Shown here one piece after another: positions 1-8,603 of a stretch of DNA of 35,865 nucleotides. The DNA lies in contig RFOD01000023.1 in assembly GCA_009926865.1 (NCBI GenBank), forward strand, positions 1 through 35,865. Reading direction: 5' to 3'. Origin of the DNA: Gammaproteobacteria bacterium (lineage in GTDB: Bacteria; Pseudomonadota; Gammaproteobacteria; Steroidobacterales; Steroidobacteraceae). The notes under the pieces are model-generated. The model ran no database searches. It was not told the origin of the DNA and saw only the letters and a program-made list of their open reading frames with translations. Position 1 is the first letter of the stretch. The number at the start of each line of letters is the position of its first letter. The position numbers and the translations under genes were made by a program.

Positions 1-1606
1 CCGGTCACGTCATAGACGACGCGGCTGATACCCTTCACCTCGTTGACGATGCGACGCGAGCAGACATCGAGCAATTCATAGGGTAGATGCGCCCAGCGGG
101 CGGTCATGAAATCAATGGTTTCGACCGCCCGAAGCGCAATCACCGGCTCGTGACGACGCCCGTCGCCCGTGACGCCGACACTTTTGACGGGCAAGAAAAC
201 CGCAAAAGCCTGACTCGTTTTGTCGTACCACCCAGCCTTACGCAGCTCTTCAATGAAAATATGATCAGCTAAGCGCAAAGTATCGGCTACCTCACGCGTC
301 ACTTCACCCAAGATTCGTACACCGAGCCCGGGTCCCGGAAAGGGATGGCGATAGACCATTTCAGCGGGGAGCCCTAGCTCAACCCCTACGCGCCGCACTT
401 CATCTTTAAACAGCTCGCGCAGCGGCTCAACGAGCTTCAGCTGCATGTGATCTGGCAGACCGCCCACGTTGTGGTGACTTTTAATGACATGGGCTTTGCC
501 GGTCTTGCTACCAGCCGACTCGATCACATCCGGATAAATCGTGCCCTGCGCCAAAAACTCGACACGGTCAGCACTTCCCTCACCCGCGAGTTTCTTTGCC
601 TCTTCGTCGAACACTTCGATAAAGAGTCGCCCGATAATCTTGCGCTTAGCTTCCGGATCCGAGACGCTCTTCAACTCTGCGAAGAAGCGATCAGCCGCAT
701 TCACGCGGATGACCTTGACCCCAAGATTACGAGCAAAGATATCCATCACGGCATCACCCTCGCGGTGCCGTAACAAACCGTGATCGACGAAGACACACAC
801 TAACTGATCACCGATAGCCTTGTGCAGTAACGCAGCGACGACCGAGGAGTCGACACCGCCCGAAAGACCAAGCAACACCCGACCCTTACCCACTTGGGCG
901 CGTACTCGCGCTATCGCATCTTCAATGATATTGCCGGGGTTCCAACTCGCTGAGCAGCCGCAGATCTCCTGCAAAAATCGCTGATAAATGCGATTACCTT
1001 GGCGAGTGTGAGTCACCTCAGGGTGAAACTGCAGGGCATAAAACCCACGCGACTCATCGGCCATCCCCGCGATAGGTACATCCGAGGTCGACGCAATGAC
1101 CTTGAAGCCTTCGGGCAAGGAGACGACCTGATCGCCATGACTCATCCACACATCGAGCAAACCATGGCCTTGATCGTTAACGCGATCTTCGATGTCCCGT
1201 AACAGCGCCGAGTGACCGCGCGCACGAATTTCTGCATAACCAAACTCATGTACCGCGCCCGGAGCGACCTTGCCTCCTAGCTGCGCAGCGAGCGTCTGCA
1301 TGCCATAGCAGATCCCGAGCACGGGCACGCCGAGATCAAAGACCGCAGACGGTGCCGCGGGAGCATCATCGACCGTAACGGACTCTGGACCGCCAGAGAG
1401 GATGATGCCCTTCGCGCCAAAGGCACGAACCTCAGACTCGCTCACATCCCATGGATGAATTTCGCAATAGACACCGAGCTCGCGAACGCGACGGGCAATC
1501 AGCTGAGTATATTGCGAGCCAAAATCAAGGATCAGGATTCAAGGATCAGGATCCGATCCGTATGGATATCATTGATCGCACCGCGATCGCGCTCCGTTTC
1601 ACTCAT
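1..1606 (-). CDS. guaA: GMP synthase (glutamine-hydrolysing), frame interrupted, 3' end outside window
   Basis: GMP synthase converts XMP to GMP using ATP and ammonia from glutamine. The ATG at 1606 overlaps the guaB stop (ATGA), so the two genes are coupled. Reading from this ATG gives 24 codons and then TGA (1534-1532), because a 14-bp unit at 1525-1538 is perfectly repeated at 1539-1552. Removing one copy restores [12 protein letters not shown], the usual GuaA N-terminus, and the frame then stays open to base 1. The glutaminase nucleophile (GICYGMQ), the HPEVTHT His/Glu pair and the ATP-pyrophosphatase loop SGGVDSS are all present. The last visible residues are VVYDVTG, so only about 10 C-terminal codons lie outside the window. 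No ATG restart lies between the duplication and GICYGMQ, and a GTG restart there would remove the first strand of the glutaminase domain. Identity is certain; whether the break is real or an assembly error is not. Confidence 0.95.
1525..1552. repeat. Perfect 14-bp tandem duplication in guaA
   Basis: The unit TCAAGGATCAGGAT (plus strand) occurs at 1525-1538 and again at 1539-1552 with no mismatch. Each unit is itself two near-identical 7-mers (TCAAGGA/TCAGGAT), a layout prone to replication slippage. Fourteen is not a multiple of three, so the duplication shifts the guaA frame. Confidence 0.97.
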
Positions 1607-3074
1607 GATACGCGGTAGTTGGGCGCTTCTTTGGTGATCGTGACATCGTGCACATGCGATTCACGCACACCTGCGGCGGTGATACGCACGAAAGATGGAC
1701 GGGTTCTCATCTGCTCAATATTTTGGCTACCGGTGTACCCCATCGCGGCGCGTAAACCGCCTGCAAGTTGATGCAAGATCGTGAGAATGCTGCCCTTGTA
1801 TGGCACTCGACCTTCGATACCTTCTGGGACCAACTTTTCCAGTTCGGTAGTCGTATCCTGAAAGTAGCGATCACTTGAACCATGTCGCTCGGACATCGCA
1901 CCCAGCGAACCCATCCCGCGATAGCTCTTATAGCTCGCGCCCTGGTACAACTCGACATCACCTGGTGATTCTTCGGTACCCGCGAAGAGCCCACCGATCA
2001 TCACTGCGTGCGCCCCTGCGACGAGTGCCTTAGCGATATCACCTGAATAACGAATGCCGCCGTCCGCGATCAACGGGATGCCGGTGCCTTCGAGGGCAGC
2101 GGCGACGTTGGCGACCGCCGAAATTTGCGGCACGCCGACCCCCGCAACGATACGCGTCGTACAAATCGACCCGGGGCCGATCCCAACCTTCACAGCATCC
2201 GCGCCGGCTGCAGCCAGCGCCTTGGCAGCTTCTGCGGTCACGATGTTGCCAGCGATGATATTTTGATCGGACCACTGCGCTTTGATGCGTTCCACCATTT
2301 GGATCACACCACGCGAGTGGCCGTGCGAGGTATCGACCACCACCACGTCCACCCCTGCTTCGCGCAGCGCAGCGACGCGATCGAGCGTATCGGGCGACGT
2401 CCCCACAGCAGCGCCGCAACGCAAGCGGCCATTACCGTCTTTACAAGCGCGCGGCCGGTCCGTCGCTTTCTGGATATCTTTGACGGTAATCAAGCCACGC
2501 AGATCAAATTGATCGCCGACCACGATCACCTTTTCGATGCGATGCTTATGAAACAAGCTCAATACTTGCTCGCGCGGCGTATCTTCTTTGACGGTAACCA
2601 AGCGTGCCTGTGGCGTCATCACACTCGAAACGGGCGCATCCAATTGCGTCTCAAAACGCAGGTCGCGACTGGTGACGATACCGACGACCTTACTGCCCTC
2701 CACCACCGGCATACCCGAGATACCATGCGCGCGGGTGAGCTCAAGCACTTGTCGGATGGTGGCATCTGGCGCGACGGTGATGGGCTTGAGCACCACACCG
2801 CTCTCAAATTTTTTGACGCGTGCGACTTCAAGCGCCTGCGCATCGACCGTCATGCTCTTGTGTACGATGCCGATTCCACCCTCTTGGGCGATCGCGATCG
2901 CGAGCCTGGCCTCAGTAACGGTATCCATCGCCGCGGCGACCACCGGCAGGTTCAGCCGAATATGGCGGGTCAGTTGAGTCGAGAGATCAACCTCACCTCG
3001 CGCGGCAGGACCTCGGAATACGCCGGGACCAGCAGCACGTCGTCAAACGTCAGTGCCTCTTGAAGGATGCGCAT
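1603..3074 (-). CDS. guaB: Inosine-5'-monophosphate dehydrogenase, frame interrupted near the N-terminus
   Basis: IMP dehydrogenase makes XMP from IMP with NAD+, the first committed step to GMP. From the ATG at 3074 the protein begins [19 protein letters not shown], the standard IMPDH start, but runs into TGA at 2972-2970 after 34 codons. A 5-bp tandem duplication (ACCTC twice, 2990-2999) is responsible. Deleting one copy restores a 488-residue protein, the usual length, and joins to the long open frame covering the rest of the gene. That part contains [12 protein letters not shown], two CBS domains (about residues 95-205) and the catalytic loop GPGSICTTR with Cys303. The stop overlaps the guaA ATG. 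An internal GTG at 2943 could start a 446-residue product, but that product would lack the first strands of the barrel. Family is certain; the cause of the break is open. Confidence 0.95.
2990..2999. repeat. 5-bp tandem duplication in guaB
   Basis: ACCTC is directly repeated at 2990-2994 and 2995-2999 (plus strand). On the coding strand this reads GAGGTGAGGT where GAGGT followed by TGATCTC is expected (Glu-Val-Asp-Leu-Ser). The extra 5 bases shift the frame and create the TGA at 2972-2970. Confidence 0.9.
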
Positions 3075-3080
3075 GGGGAA

Positions 3081-3102
3081 CCGTCCAGAACTCTTCGGAC
3101 GG
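3081..3102. promoter_or_regulatory. Inverted repeat in the guaB-xseA divergent region
   Basis: CCGTCC (3081-3086) and GGACGG (3097-3102) form a perfect 6-bp inverted repeat around 10 bases. It lies just downstream of the proposed guaB -10 box, over the expected transcription start and leader. It could be an operator or an mRNA hairpin. There is no T-tract, so a terminator is unlikely. Confidence 0.4.
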
Positions 3103-3105
3103 CGC

Positions 3106-3134
3106 ATTCTACGCACCCAAGCAAAGCCGGTAAA
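3106..3134 (-). promoter_or_regulatory. Putative guaBA promoter
   Basis: On the minus strand TTTACC (3134-3129, 4 of 6 consensus bases) is followed after exactly 17 bases by TAGAAT (3111-3106, 5 of 6). A start near 3099 would give a leader of about 25 bases before the guaB ATG. This is a sequence match only. Confidence 0.45.
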
Positions 3135-3137
3135 CTT

Positions 3138-4439
3138 ATGCGAATGGCTGCGCCAAGACGACCGACTACCCACCCCGCCCCACGCGCGGCAACGACCGAC
3201 GCAGACGGCACTCTGTTGCAGCGCGATGTGTACTCCGTTTCGCGCCTGAATCGCGAGGTTAGCCAGTTACTGGAGCATGGAATGCCCACGATTTGGCTCG
3301 AGGGGGAGCTCTCCAACTTCGCCCGACCGGCCTCGGGACACTGGTATTTCTCGCTGAAAGATCGCGATGCACAGGTCCGCTGTGCCATGTTCCGCCAGCG
3401 CAACGCCCGTATTCCCCTCGTCCCCAAAGAAGGCCAGCGAGTCCTCGTGCGAGCCCAGGTCAGCCTGTATCAGCCTCGGGGGGACTTTCAGTTGCTGATC
3501 GAGCATCTGGAGGAAGCCGGTATTGGTGACTTACGTCGCGAGTTCGAGTTACTCAAGAGCCGGCTGGCGGCAGAGGGCCTGTTTGATGAGGCTTTAAAAC
3601 GCCCATTGCCTGAAATCCCCCGCCGAATCGGCGTCGTGACCTCACCGACCGGGGCGGCGCTGCGCGATATTTTGCATATTCTGCGGCGTCGTTTTCCGCT
3701 CGCAGAGGTCGTGATCTACCCGAGCGCGGTCCAGGGCCGGGCGGCCGTCCCAGAGCTACTACGTGCCTTACAGCAAGCCGCTACCCGCGCCGAGTGCGAC
3801 GTCTTGATCATTGCCCGCGGGGGCGGGTCGATTGAAGATCTTTGGGCCTTCAACGATGAGACGCTCGCGAGGCGTCTACGCGAGATGCCGATGCCCGTCG
3901 TCTCAGGGGTCGGCCACGAAATTGATTTCACTATCGCGGATTTTGTCGCTGATGTCCGCGCACCGACGCCCTCGGGTGCCGCGGAGCTCGTGAGCCCAGA
4001 TACCGCGGTGTGGCAATCGAGCTTCGAACGTCTCGAGCGACGTCTACGCCACGGGTGGCAGCAGCGACTCCTCAGCCGTCAACGCGAACTGCAGCATCTT
4101 CGCCAGCGGCTCGCACTTCGGCATCCAGGCCAGCAGTTACGTCAGAACGCGCAACGCCTAGATGATCTTGAGCAACGACTACGTCAATATTGGCACCACG
4201 CGAGCCGCGCGCGGCGTCAACGATTTGATGCGGCACGCCGAACGCTACATGCCGTAAGTCCACTTGCGACCTTGGACCGAGGCTATGCGATTATCACTCG
4301 CGATCATGAGCAGGTTGTTCGCGCGGTGAATGAGTTGCAGGCGGGCGAAGTGATCGAAGCGAGGGTTGCACGCGGGCGCTTTACCGCTCAGGTGCTGGCC
4401 ATCTGCGCTCCCGAGGATGAATCAAAGGAGAATCCGTGA
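3138..4439 (+). CDS. xseA: Exodeoxyribonuclease VII large subunit
   Basis: The large subunit of exonuclease VII degrades single-stranded DNA together with XseB, which is not in this window. From the ATG at 3138 the product is 433 residues. An OB-fold domain comes first ([15 protein letters not shown], then [10 protein letters not shown] and GHWYFSLKD), followed by the catalytic domain ([62 protein letters not shown]), an Arg/Gln-rich coiled-coil stretch, and the C-terminal LDRGYAI segment. The frame stays open upstream to a TTG at 3060, but that would overlap the divergent guaB start, so 3138 (or the ATG at 3144) is preferred. No strong ribosome-binding site is visible. The TGA overlaps the next gene's ATG by one base. 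Confidence 0.95.
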   Translation: MRMAAPRRPTTHPAPRAATTDADGTLLQRDVYSVSRLNREVSQLLEHGMPTIWLEGELSNFARPASGHWYFSLKDRDAQVRCAMFRQRNARIPLVPKEGQRVLVRAQVSLYQPRGDFQLLIEHLEEAGIGDLRREFELLKSRLAAEGLFDEALKRPLPEIPRRIGVVTSPTGAALRDILHILRRRFPLAEVVIYPSAVQGRAAVPELLRALQQAATRAECDVLIIARGGGSIEDLWAFNDETLARRLREMPMPVVSGVGHEIDFTIADFVADVRAPTPSGAAELVSPDTAVWQSSFERLERRLRHGWQQRLLSRQRELQHLRQRLALRHPGQQLRQNAQRLDDLEQRLRQYWHHASRARRQRFDAARRTLHAVSPLATLDRGYAIITRDHEQVVRAVNELQAGEVIEARVARGRFTAQVLAICAPEDESKENP

Positions 4440-5287
4440 TGAGTATCAAAGATATTGCAAAGCATCTTGCGGTGGTCTGCATCCTGAGCGTACTCAGCAC
4501 GACGATCTCACGTGCCAACGGCCTTGAACTACCCCAAGCACTTGCCGTACCGGGTGGCGTGGTCATCCTCCCGGTTTCGGGTGATGCTGAGCGTGCTCCA
4601 GCCGTCACCTTTGAAGGTAAGCGGGTCATGGTCTTGCCCGGTGCGGATAGCTGGCTCGCCGTGGTCGGAATCCCTTTGTCTCAAACACCCGGGACTGTCG
4701 AAATTGACGTGCGTCGGGGGGGCTCGTCCGAACGCATCGAATTTTTAGTGGAGGGTAAAAGCTACTCCACGCAACGGTTGAGCGTGGCGCCCGGTAAGGT
4801 CAATCTGTCTGAGCCCGATGCGGCGCGGGTGGCCAAAGAAACTCCGCATATCCGTGGGGTGATGTCGACATTCACTGATCAGCCACCTGCGAGCTTGCGC
4901 TTCATCTCACCCGTTAAAGGCCCGAAGTCGAGCTCGTTTGGACTGCGGCGTGTCTTCAATAATCAACCTCGTAACCCGCACTCAGGCATGGATATCGCCG
5001 CCCCGACGGGCACGCCGATCGTCGCTCCAGCACCCGGTGTCGTACTCGATACAGGCGATTATTTCTTCAATGGGAAATCGGTTTTTATTGACCATGGCAG
5101 TGGTCTCATCACGCTCTACTGCCACTTGAGCGAAATAGAGGTGACGGCCGGTCAAACGGTCAACACCGGCGATCGACTGGGCCAAGTTGGCGCGACCGGT
5201 CGAGTGACCGGTCCGCATCTGCACTGGGGGGTGTCACTCAACCGCGCTTACGTGGACCCGGCGCTCTTCCTCGAGCCTTCGACTTAA
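4439..5287 (+). CDS. Exported M23-family metallopeptidase (LytM/peptidoglycan endopeptidase type)
   Basis: This 282-residue protein is predicted to be exported. Residues about 8-26 are hydrophobic and followed by a plausible signal-peptidase site (SRANG). The N-terminal half resembles the domain that precedes M23 domains in related periplasmic proteins. The C-terminal half is the zinc peptidase, with HSGMDIAAP (His181 and Asp185) and HLHWGV (His260 and His262), all metal or catalytic positions intact, so it is probably an active cell-wall endopeptidase. GGAG at 4427-4430 lies 8 bases before the ATG at 4439, favouring that start over the GTG at 4436. It overlaps the xseA stop (TGATG), implying co-transcription. 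Its last 50 bases overlap the end of der on the other strand. Confidence 0.88.
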   Translation: MSIKDIAKHLAVVCILSVLSTTISRANGLELPQALAVPGGVVILPVSGDAERAPAVTFEGKRVMVLPGADSWLAVVGIPLSQTPGTVEIDVRRGGSSERIEFLVEGKSYSTQRLSVAPGKVNLSEPDAARVAKETPHIRGVMSTFTDQPPASLRFISPVKGPKSSSFGLRRVFNNQPRNPHSGMDIAAPTGTPIVAPAPGVVLDTGDYFFNGKSVFIDHGSGLITLYCHLSEIEVTAGQTVNTGDRLGQVGATGRVTGPHLHWGVSLNRAYVDPALFLEPST

Positions 5288-6647
5288 CGATCGCACGCGT
5301 TTTGACCACGGACGGACGCTGATCCGCTCGCGAGTAAGGGTTACTCGAAGTGCGATACTCAATTGCCACGGGCGAAGCAAATAGTTCGAATTCTTTGCGA
5401 AACACGTTTGCCAAATAGCGCGTGTAAGCGTCCGGTACTTGAGACGTTTGATTACCATGAATAATGATCCGCGGCGGATTGCGCCCGCCCTGGTGGGCGT
5501 AGCGTAATTTAATACGCCGACCCCGAATCAGCGGCGGCTGATGACGTGACATCGCCCACTCTAAGGTTTGAGTGAGCCGCGCGGTCGGAATCTCTGTCAT
5601 CGCCGCATCGTAAGCGTGGATTGTCGCAGCGACGAGCTCGCCGACGCCCGTGCCATGCCGAGCCGAAATAAAATGTACGGGTGCATAGGGCACGAAATCG
5701 AGTTTCACCTCGAGTTGTCGACGAATCTCATCGCGCTGCTCGCTCGGAATGCCGTCCCATTTGTTGACGGTAATGAGTAACGCGCGGCCACGCTGCAGAG
5801 CAAGACCCAAGACGCTCGCGTCCTGCTCACCGATACTGTCATGGGCATCCACCACAAAAATAACGACATGCGCGGTATCGATCGCCTGCAAGGTGCGCGA
5901 GACACTCGCCCGCTCAATGGCATCGACGACCTTACCTCGACGCCGAACGCCCGCGGTGTCGATCAAAGTAAACTCACGATCATCGCGCTCAAAGGGCACA
6001 AACACGCTGTCGCGGGTGGTGCCGGGTAGATCGCTCGCGATTACCCGCTCTTCACCAATGAGTCGATTAACTAAAGTGGACTTACCGACATTGGGGCGAC
6101 CGATCACCGCGATTCGGATACGACCATCGTCCGGCGTGTCGGCCGCAACCTCGTCGGAGTCGTAGGCGCTGAGCGCTTGCTCCATGAGCTCGCGACAGCC
6201 TTCGCCATGGGCCGCTGCAATCGCTAAGGGATCGCCCAAGCCCAAAGAATGAAAGTCCGCTGTCGCCGTGGAAGGATCCAAACCTTCGGCTTTATTGATC
6301 GCGAGCCACACGGGCTTACCGGAGCGGCGTAACTCGCGCGCGACCCAGTGATCCTGCGGGGTTAAACCACTGCGAGCATCCGCCAAAAAAATGAGCACAT
6401 CGGCTTCGGCAACGGCTCTTTCGGTCTGCAAGCGCATGGGGGATTCGATCCCCGCGGGCTGCTCCACGAGCCCACCGGTGTCCACCACCACGTAGGGCAC
6501 AGGCCCCATACGGCCATAGCCGTATTGGCGATCACGCGTGACCCCGGGTAAATCCGCGACGATGGCATCCTGTGTGCCTGTCAGGCGATTGAATAAGGTT
6601 GATTTGCCCACATTGGGCCGACCGACCAACACCACCACGGGCAACAC
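5238..6647 (-). CDS. der: Ribosome-assembly GTPase Der (EngA)
   Basis: Der is a tandem-GTPase factor for maturation of the 50S ribosomal subunit. Two G domains are visible, each with GRPNVGKST; the first also has DLPGVTRDR and DTGGL, and the second DLPGTTRDS, DTAGVRRRG and NKWD. A C-terminal KH-like domain follows (RLTQTLEWAM, PPRIIIHGNQ), ending in a basic tail. I chose the GTG at 6647, which gives VLPVVVLVGRPNVG and 469 residues with GAGG about 10 bases upstream. A longer reading to 6743 would overlap bamB and adds non-family residues. It is the last gene of the trmJ-to-der string. Confidence 0.94.
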   Translation of the reverse strand: MLPVVVLVGRPNVGKSTLFNRLTGTQDAIVADLPGVTRDRQYGYGRMGPVPYVVVDTGGLVEQPAGIESPMRLQTERAVAEADVLIFLADARSGLTPQDHWVARELRRSGKPVWLAINKAEGLDPSTATADFHSLGLGDPLAIAAAHGEGCRELMEQALSAYDSDEVAADTPDDGRIRIAVIGRPNVGKSTLVNRLIGEERVIASDLPGTTRDSVFVPFERDDREFTLIDTAGVRRRGKVVDAIERASVSRTLQAIDTAHVVIFVVDAHDSIGEQDASVLGLALQRGRALLITVNKWDGIPSEQRDEIRRQLEVKLDFVPYAPVHFISARHGTGVGELVAATIHAYDAAMTEIPTARLTQTLEWAMSRHQPPLIRGRRIKLRYAHQGGRNPPRIIIHGNQTSQVPDAYTRYLANVFRKEFELFASPVAIEYRTSSNPYSRADQRPSVVKTRAIVKSKARGRAPGPRKRG

Positions 6648-6681
6648 GGCTATGAATCCTCGAGCGGTAACGGAGTGATGA

Positions 6682-7833
6682 TCAGGAGCGCGGTCGGAAA
6701 GCCGACACGCGTCCCTGGTCATCCTGCACGATGACGGTCCCACCCACCACCAACGGTGGGTTACTCAAGCGATCGCCCGCGCGGACGCGCGCTGCAAATC
6801 GACCATCTGTCACGTCGAGCCAGTGCAGGTAACCCTCAAAGTCACCGACGACGACATGGCTCCCAATGACCGCCGGCGCCGACAAACGACGTAGTCGCAA
6901 GCCTTCTTGTCGCCACAGCTCCGTGCCCGAGCGACGCGCCAAGGCGATCACGGCACCCTCTGCGCCTGCAACGAACATGCGATCTTCATCCAGATCCAGA
7001 CCACGATGGCTCGAAATATCGCGCGACCACCAAGCCTGCCCGGTATCGAGCGCTAACATCGCCGCCTTACCTTGGAAACTGACCACAAATAAATCAGCGC
7101 CCGAGATTTTGATGGCCGAATCAATATCGACCAAACGCTCAAGCTCAGTCCGACCTCTCGCAGGCGCGACCAACTGATCCCAAAGAATATCGCCGCTGCG
7201 TAAATCAACCGCCACCACACGTCCATTATCAAAACCACAGACGACAGTGCTATCGACAATGAGTGGCGCACCCGTGCCACGCAAGGTCAAGCGCGGGATT
7301 TGTTGATCCTCACGCCACAATTGACGTCCATCAGCGGTCGAAAGACCGAGCAATACCCCCGCGACGGTACGCACAGCGACCACTTCAGCCGAGATCGCAG
7401 GCGCTGCCAGCACCTCACCCCCGACCGGAACTTGCCATTTGCGCTCACCGGTTTGAGCATCGAGCAGGATGACATCTCCATTGGTCGTACCTAAGGCGAC
7501 CGCACCTGCCCCGGCGCCAGGTCCACCCGCGAGTTGCGCGCGGGTCCGCGAACGCCATAAGACACTTCCCGAATTGGGATCAATCGCCACCACATCACCG
7601 TCGCGCGATGCGGCGTACACGCGCTCGCCATCACTGGCAGGTGAAAGACCGACCCGCAACTCTGGCTCACCACCACCCAAGGATACATTCCAAACGCGAT
7701 CGACCTGCAGGGTTGCTGGGAAATCCACTAACTCAGCAGGCGGCTCGATATCTTTGTCCTTAGAACAGGCTACGAGCAACAAAGATAAGGCGAGTGTGCC
7801 CCATACCTTTGGCCTAGAGATCAAAGAGTTCAT
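6682..7833 (-). CDS. bamB: Outer-membrane protein assembly lipoprotein BamB
   Basis: BamB is the beta-propeller lipoprotein of the BAM complex, which inserts beta-barrel proteins into the outer membrane. The 383-residue protein starts with a lipoprotein signal ending in LLVAC (lipidated Cys23). PQQ-like propeller repeats follow, seen as recurring patterns such as VVAIDPNSGSVLW, VILLDAQTGERKW, VVAVDLRSGDILW and AMLALDTGQAWW. Its ATG overlaps the yfgM stop (ATGA, 7830-7833). The bamB-der adjacency is conserved in gammaproteobacteria. Confidence 0.94.
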   Translation of the reverse strand: MNSLISRPKVWGTLALSLLLVACSKDKDIEPPAELVDFPATLQVDRVWNVSLGGGEPELRVGLSPASDGERVYAASRDGDVVAIDPNSGSVLWRSRTRAQLAGGPGAGAGAVALGTTNGDVILLDAQTGERKWQVPVGGEVLAAPAISAEVVAVRTVAGVLLGLSTADGRQLWREDQQIPRLTLRGTGAPLIVDSTVVCGFDNGRVVAVDLRSGDILWDQLVAPARGRTELERLVDIDSAIKISGADLFVVSFQGKAAMLALDTGQAWWSRDISSHRGLDLDEDRMFVAGAEGAVIALARRSGTELWRQEGLRLRRLSAPAVIGSHVVVGDFEGYLHWLDVTDGRFAARVRAGDRLSNPPLVVGGTVIVQDDQGRVSAFRPRS

Positions 7834-8570
7834 TCGGCATTCTCCGTGGCAACCGCTTCGGACTCGCGGGTAGCCGGCTCAGCGACTGACTCATCGGCCG
7901 CGGGCTCGACGACCTCTTGGACGCCGTTAGCGACGAGGTCCGCGATCTTAAGGCGCAGGCCCGCATAATCGACGGTCGGTGCCCCACCAAAGGCTGTTCC
8001 ACCCGCTTCAGCCTCACGCCATGCAGACAGCGCAGCGGGCAAATCCCCCTTGGCATAGAGCGCATCGCCCCTGACTTCGGCAAAGCGGGCGGCAAATGCA
8101 CCGGGCTCCGCCGCGGCGAGTGTCGCCAAGGCGGCATCGGCATTGCCCTGAGCGATCTGTACCCGCGCCAAGCGCTGGCGCGCGATCAGTTGCAATTGAG
8201 GATCTGAGGCGGCTCCCATCACTCGCTCAAGGCGTGTCAACGCCTCACCCAGATTGCCTCGATCGACTTCGATCCGAGCCGCTAGCAGATCAGCTTGCTG
8301 CGCGTAGGCGGAGCCTGCGTGCTCGCTGCGTAGGGCATCTGCGGCTGCGATGGCCACATCGAGTTCATTACTCTCCAAGCTTGTGATAATGCCTTGGTAC
8401 GCTTCGCTCGCTGCCACAGCTTGGCCTTGAACGCGCGCCTCCCACCAACGCCAACCATAGAGACCTGCCAGTCCAATCAGGACTCCCGCGACGAGCCACG
8501 GACCATTTTCCCGCAACCAACGTTTGACACGTTGCCACTGCTCTTCTTCGTTATAGAAGTCATCAATCAC
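7830..8570 (-). CDS. yfgM: YfgM-type tetratricopeptide membrane protein (ancillary SecYEG translocon subunit)
   Basis: YfgM is an inner-membrane protein associated with SecYEG and periplasmic chaperones. The sequence shows the family start (MIDDFYNEEEQWQRVKRWLRENG), one transmembrane helix at about residues 24-42, and a periplasmic TPR-like region rich in Ala/Leu helices (ARQRLARVQIAQGNADAAL). At 246 residues it is longer than the roughly 206 of the enteric protein. The excess is a C-terminal acidic tail of Glu, Ala, Val and Thr. It sits between hisS and bamB as expected. Confidence 0.9.
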   Translation of the reverse strand: MIDDFYNEEEQWQRVKRWLRENGPWLVAGVLIGLAGLYGWRWWEARVQGQAVAASEAYQGIITSLESNELDVAIAAADALRSEHAGSAYAQQADLLAARIEVDRGNLGEALTRLERVMGAASDPQLQLIARQRLARVQIAQGNADAALATLAAAEPGAFAARFAEVRGDALYAKGDLPAALSAWREAEAGGTAFGGAPTVDYAGLRLKIADLVANGVQEVVEPAADESVAEPATRESEAVATENAE

Positions 8571-8603
8571 GCTGCTGTCTCCTTAGAAATCCTGATGCTC
8601 TGA

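Noticed and set aside
2125-3063. A 312-codon open frame on the plus strand across guaB
   Set aside because: It is the antisense shadow of guaB, has no recognisable domain and no ribosome-binding site, and the minus-strand IMPDH is unmistakable.
3060-3137. Upstream TTG start for xseA
   Set aside because: It would overlap the divergent guaB start codon and adds residues not seen in the family.
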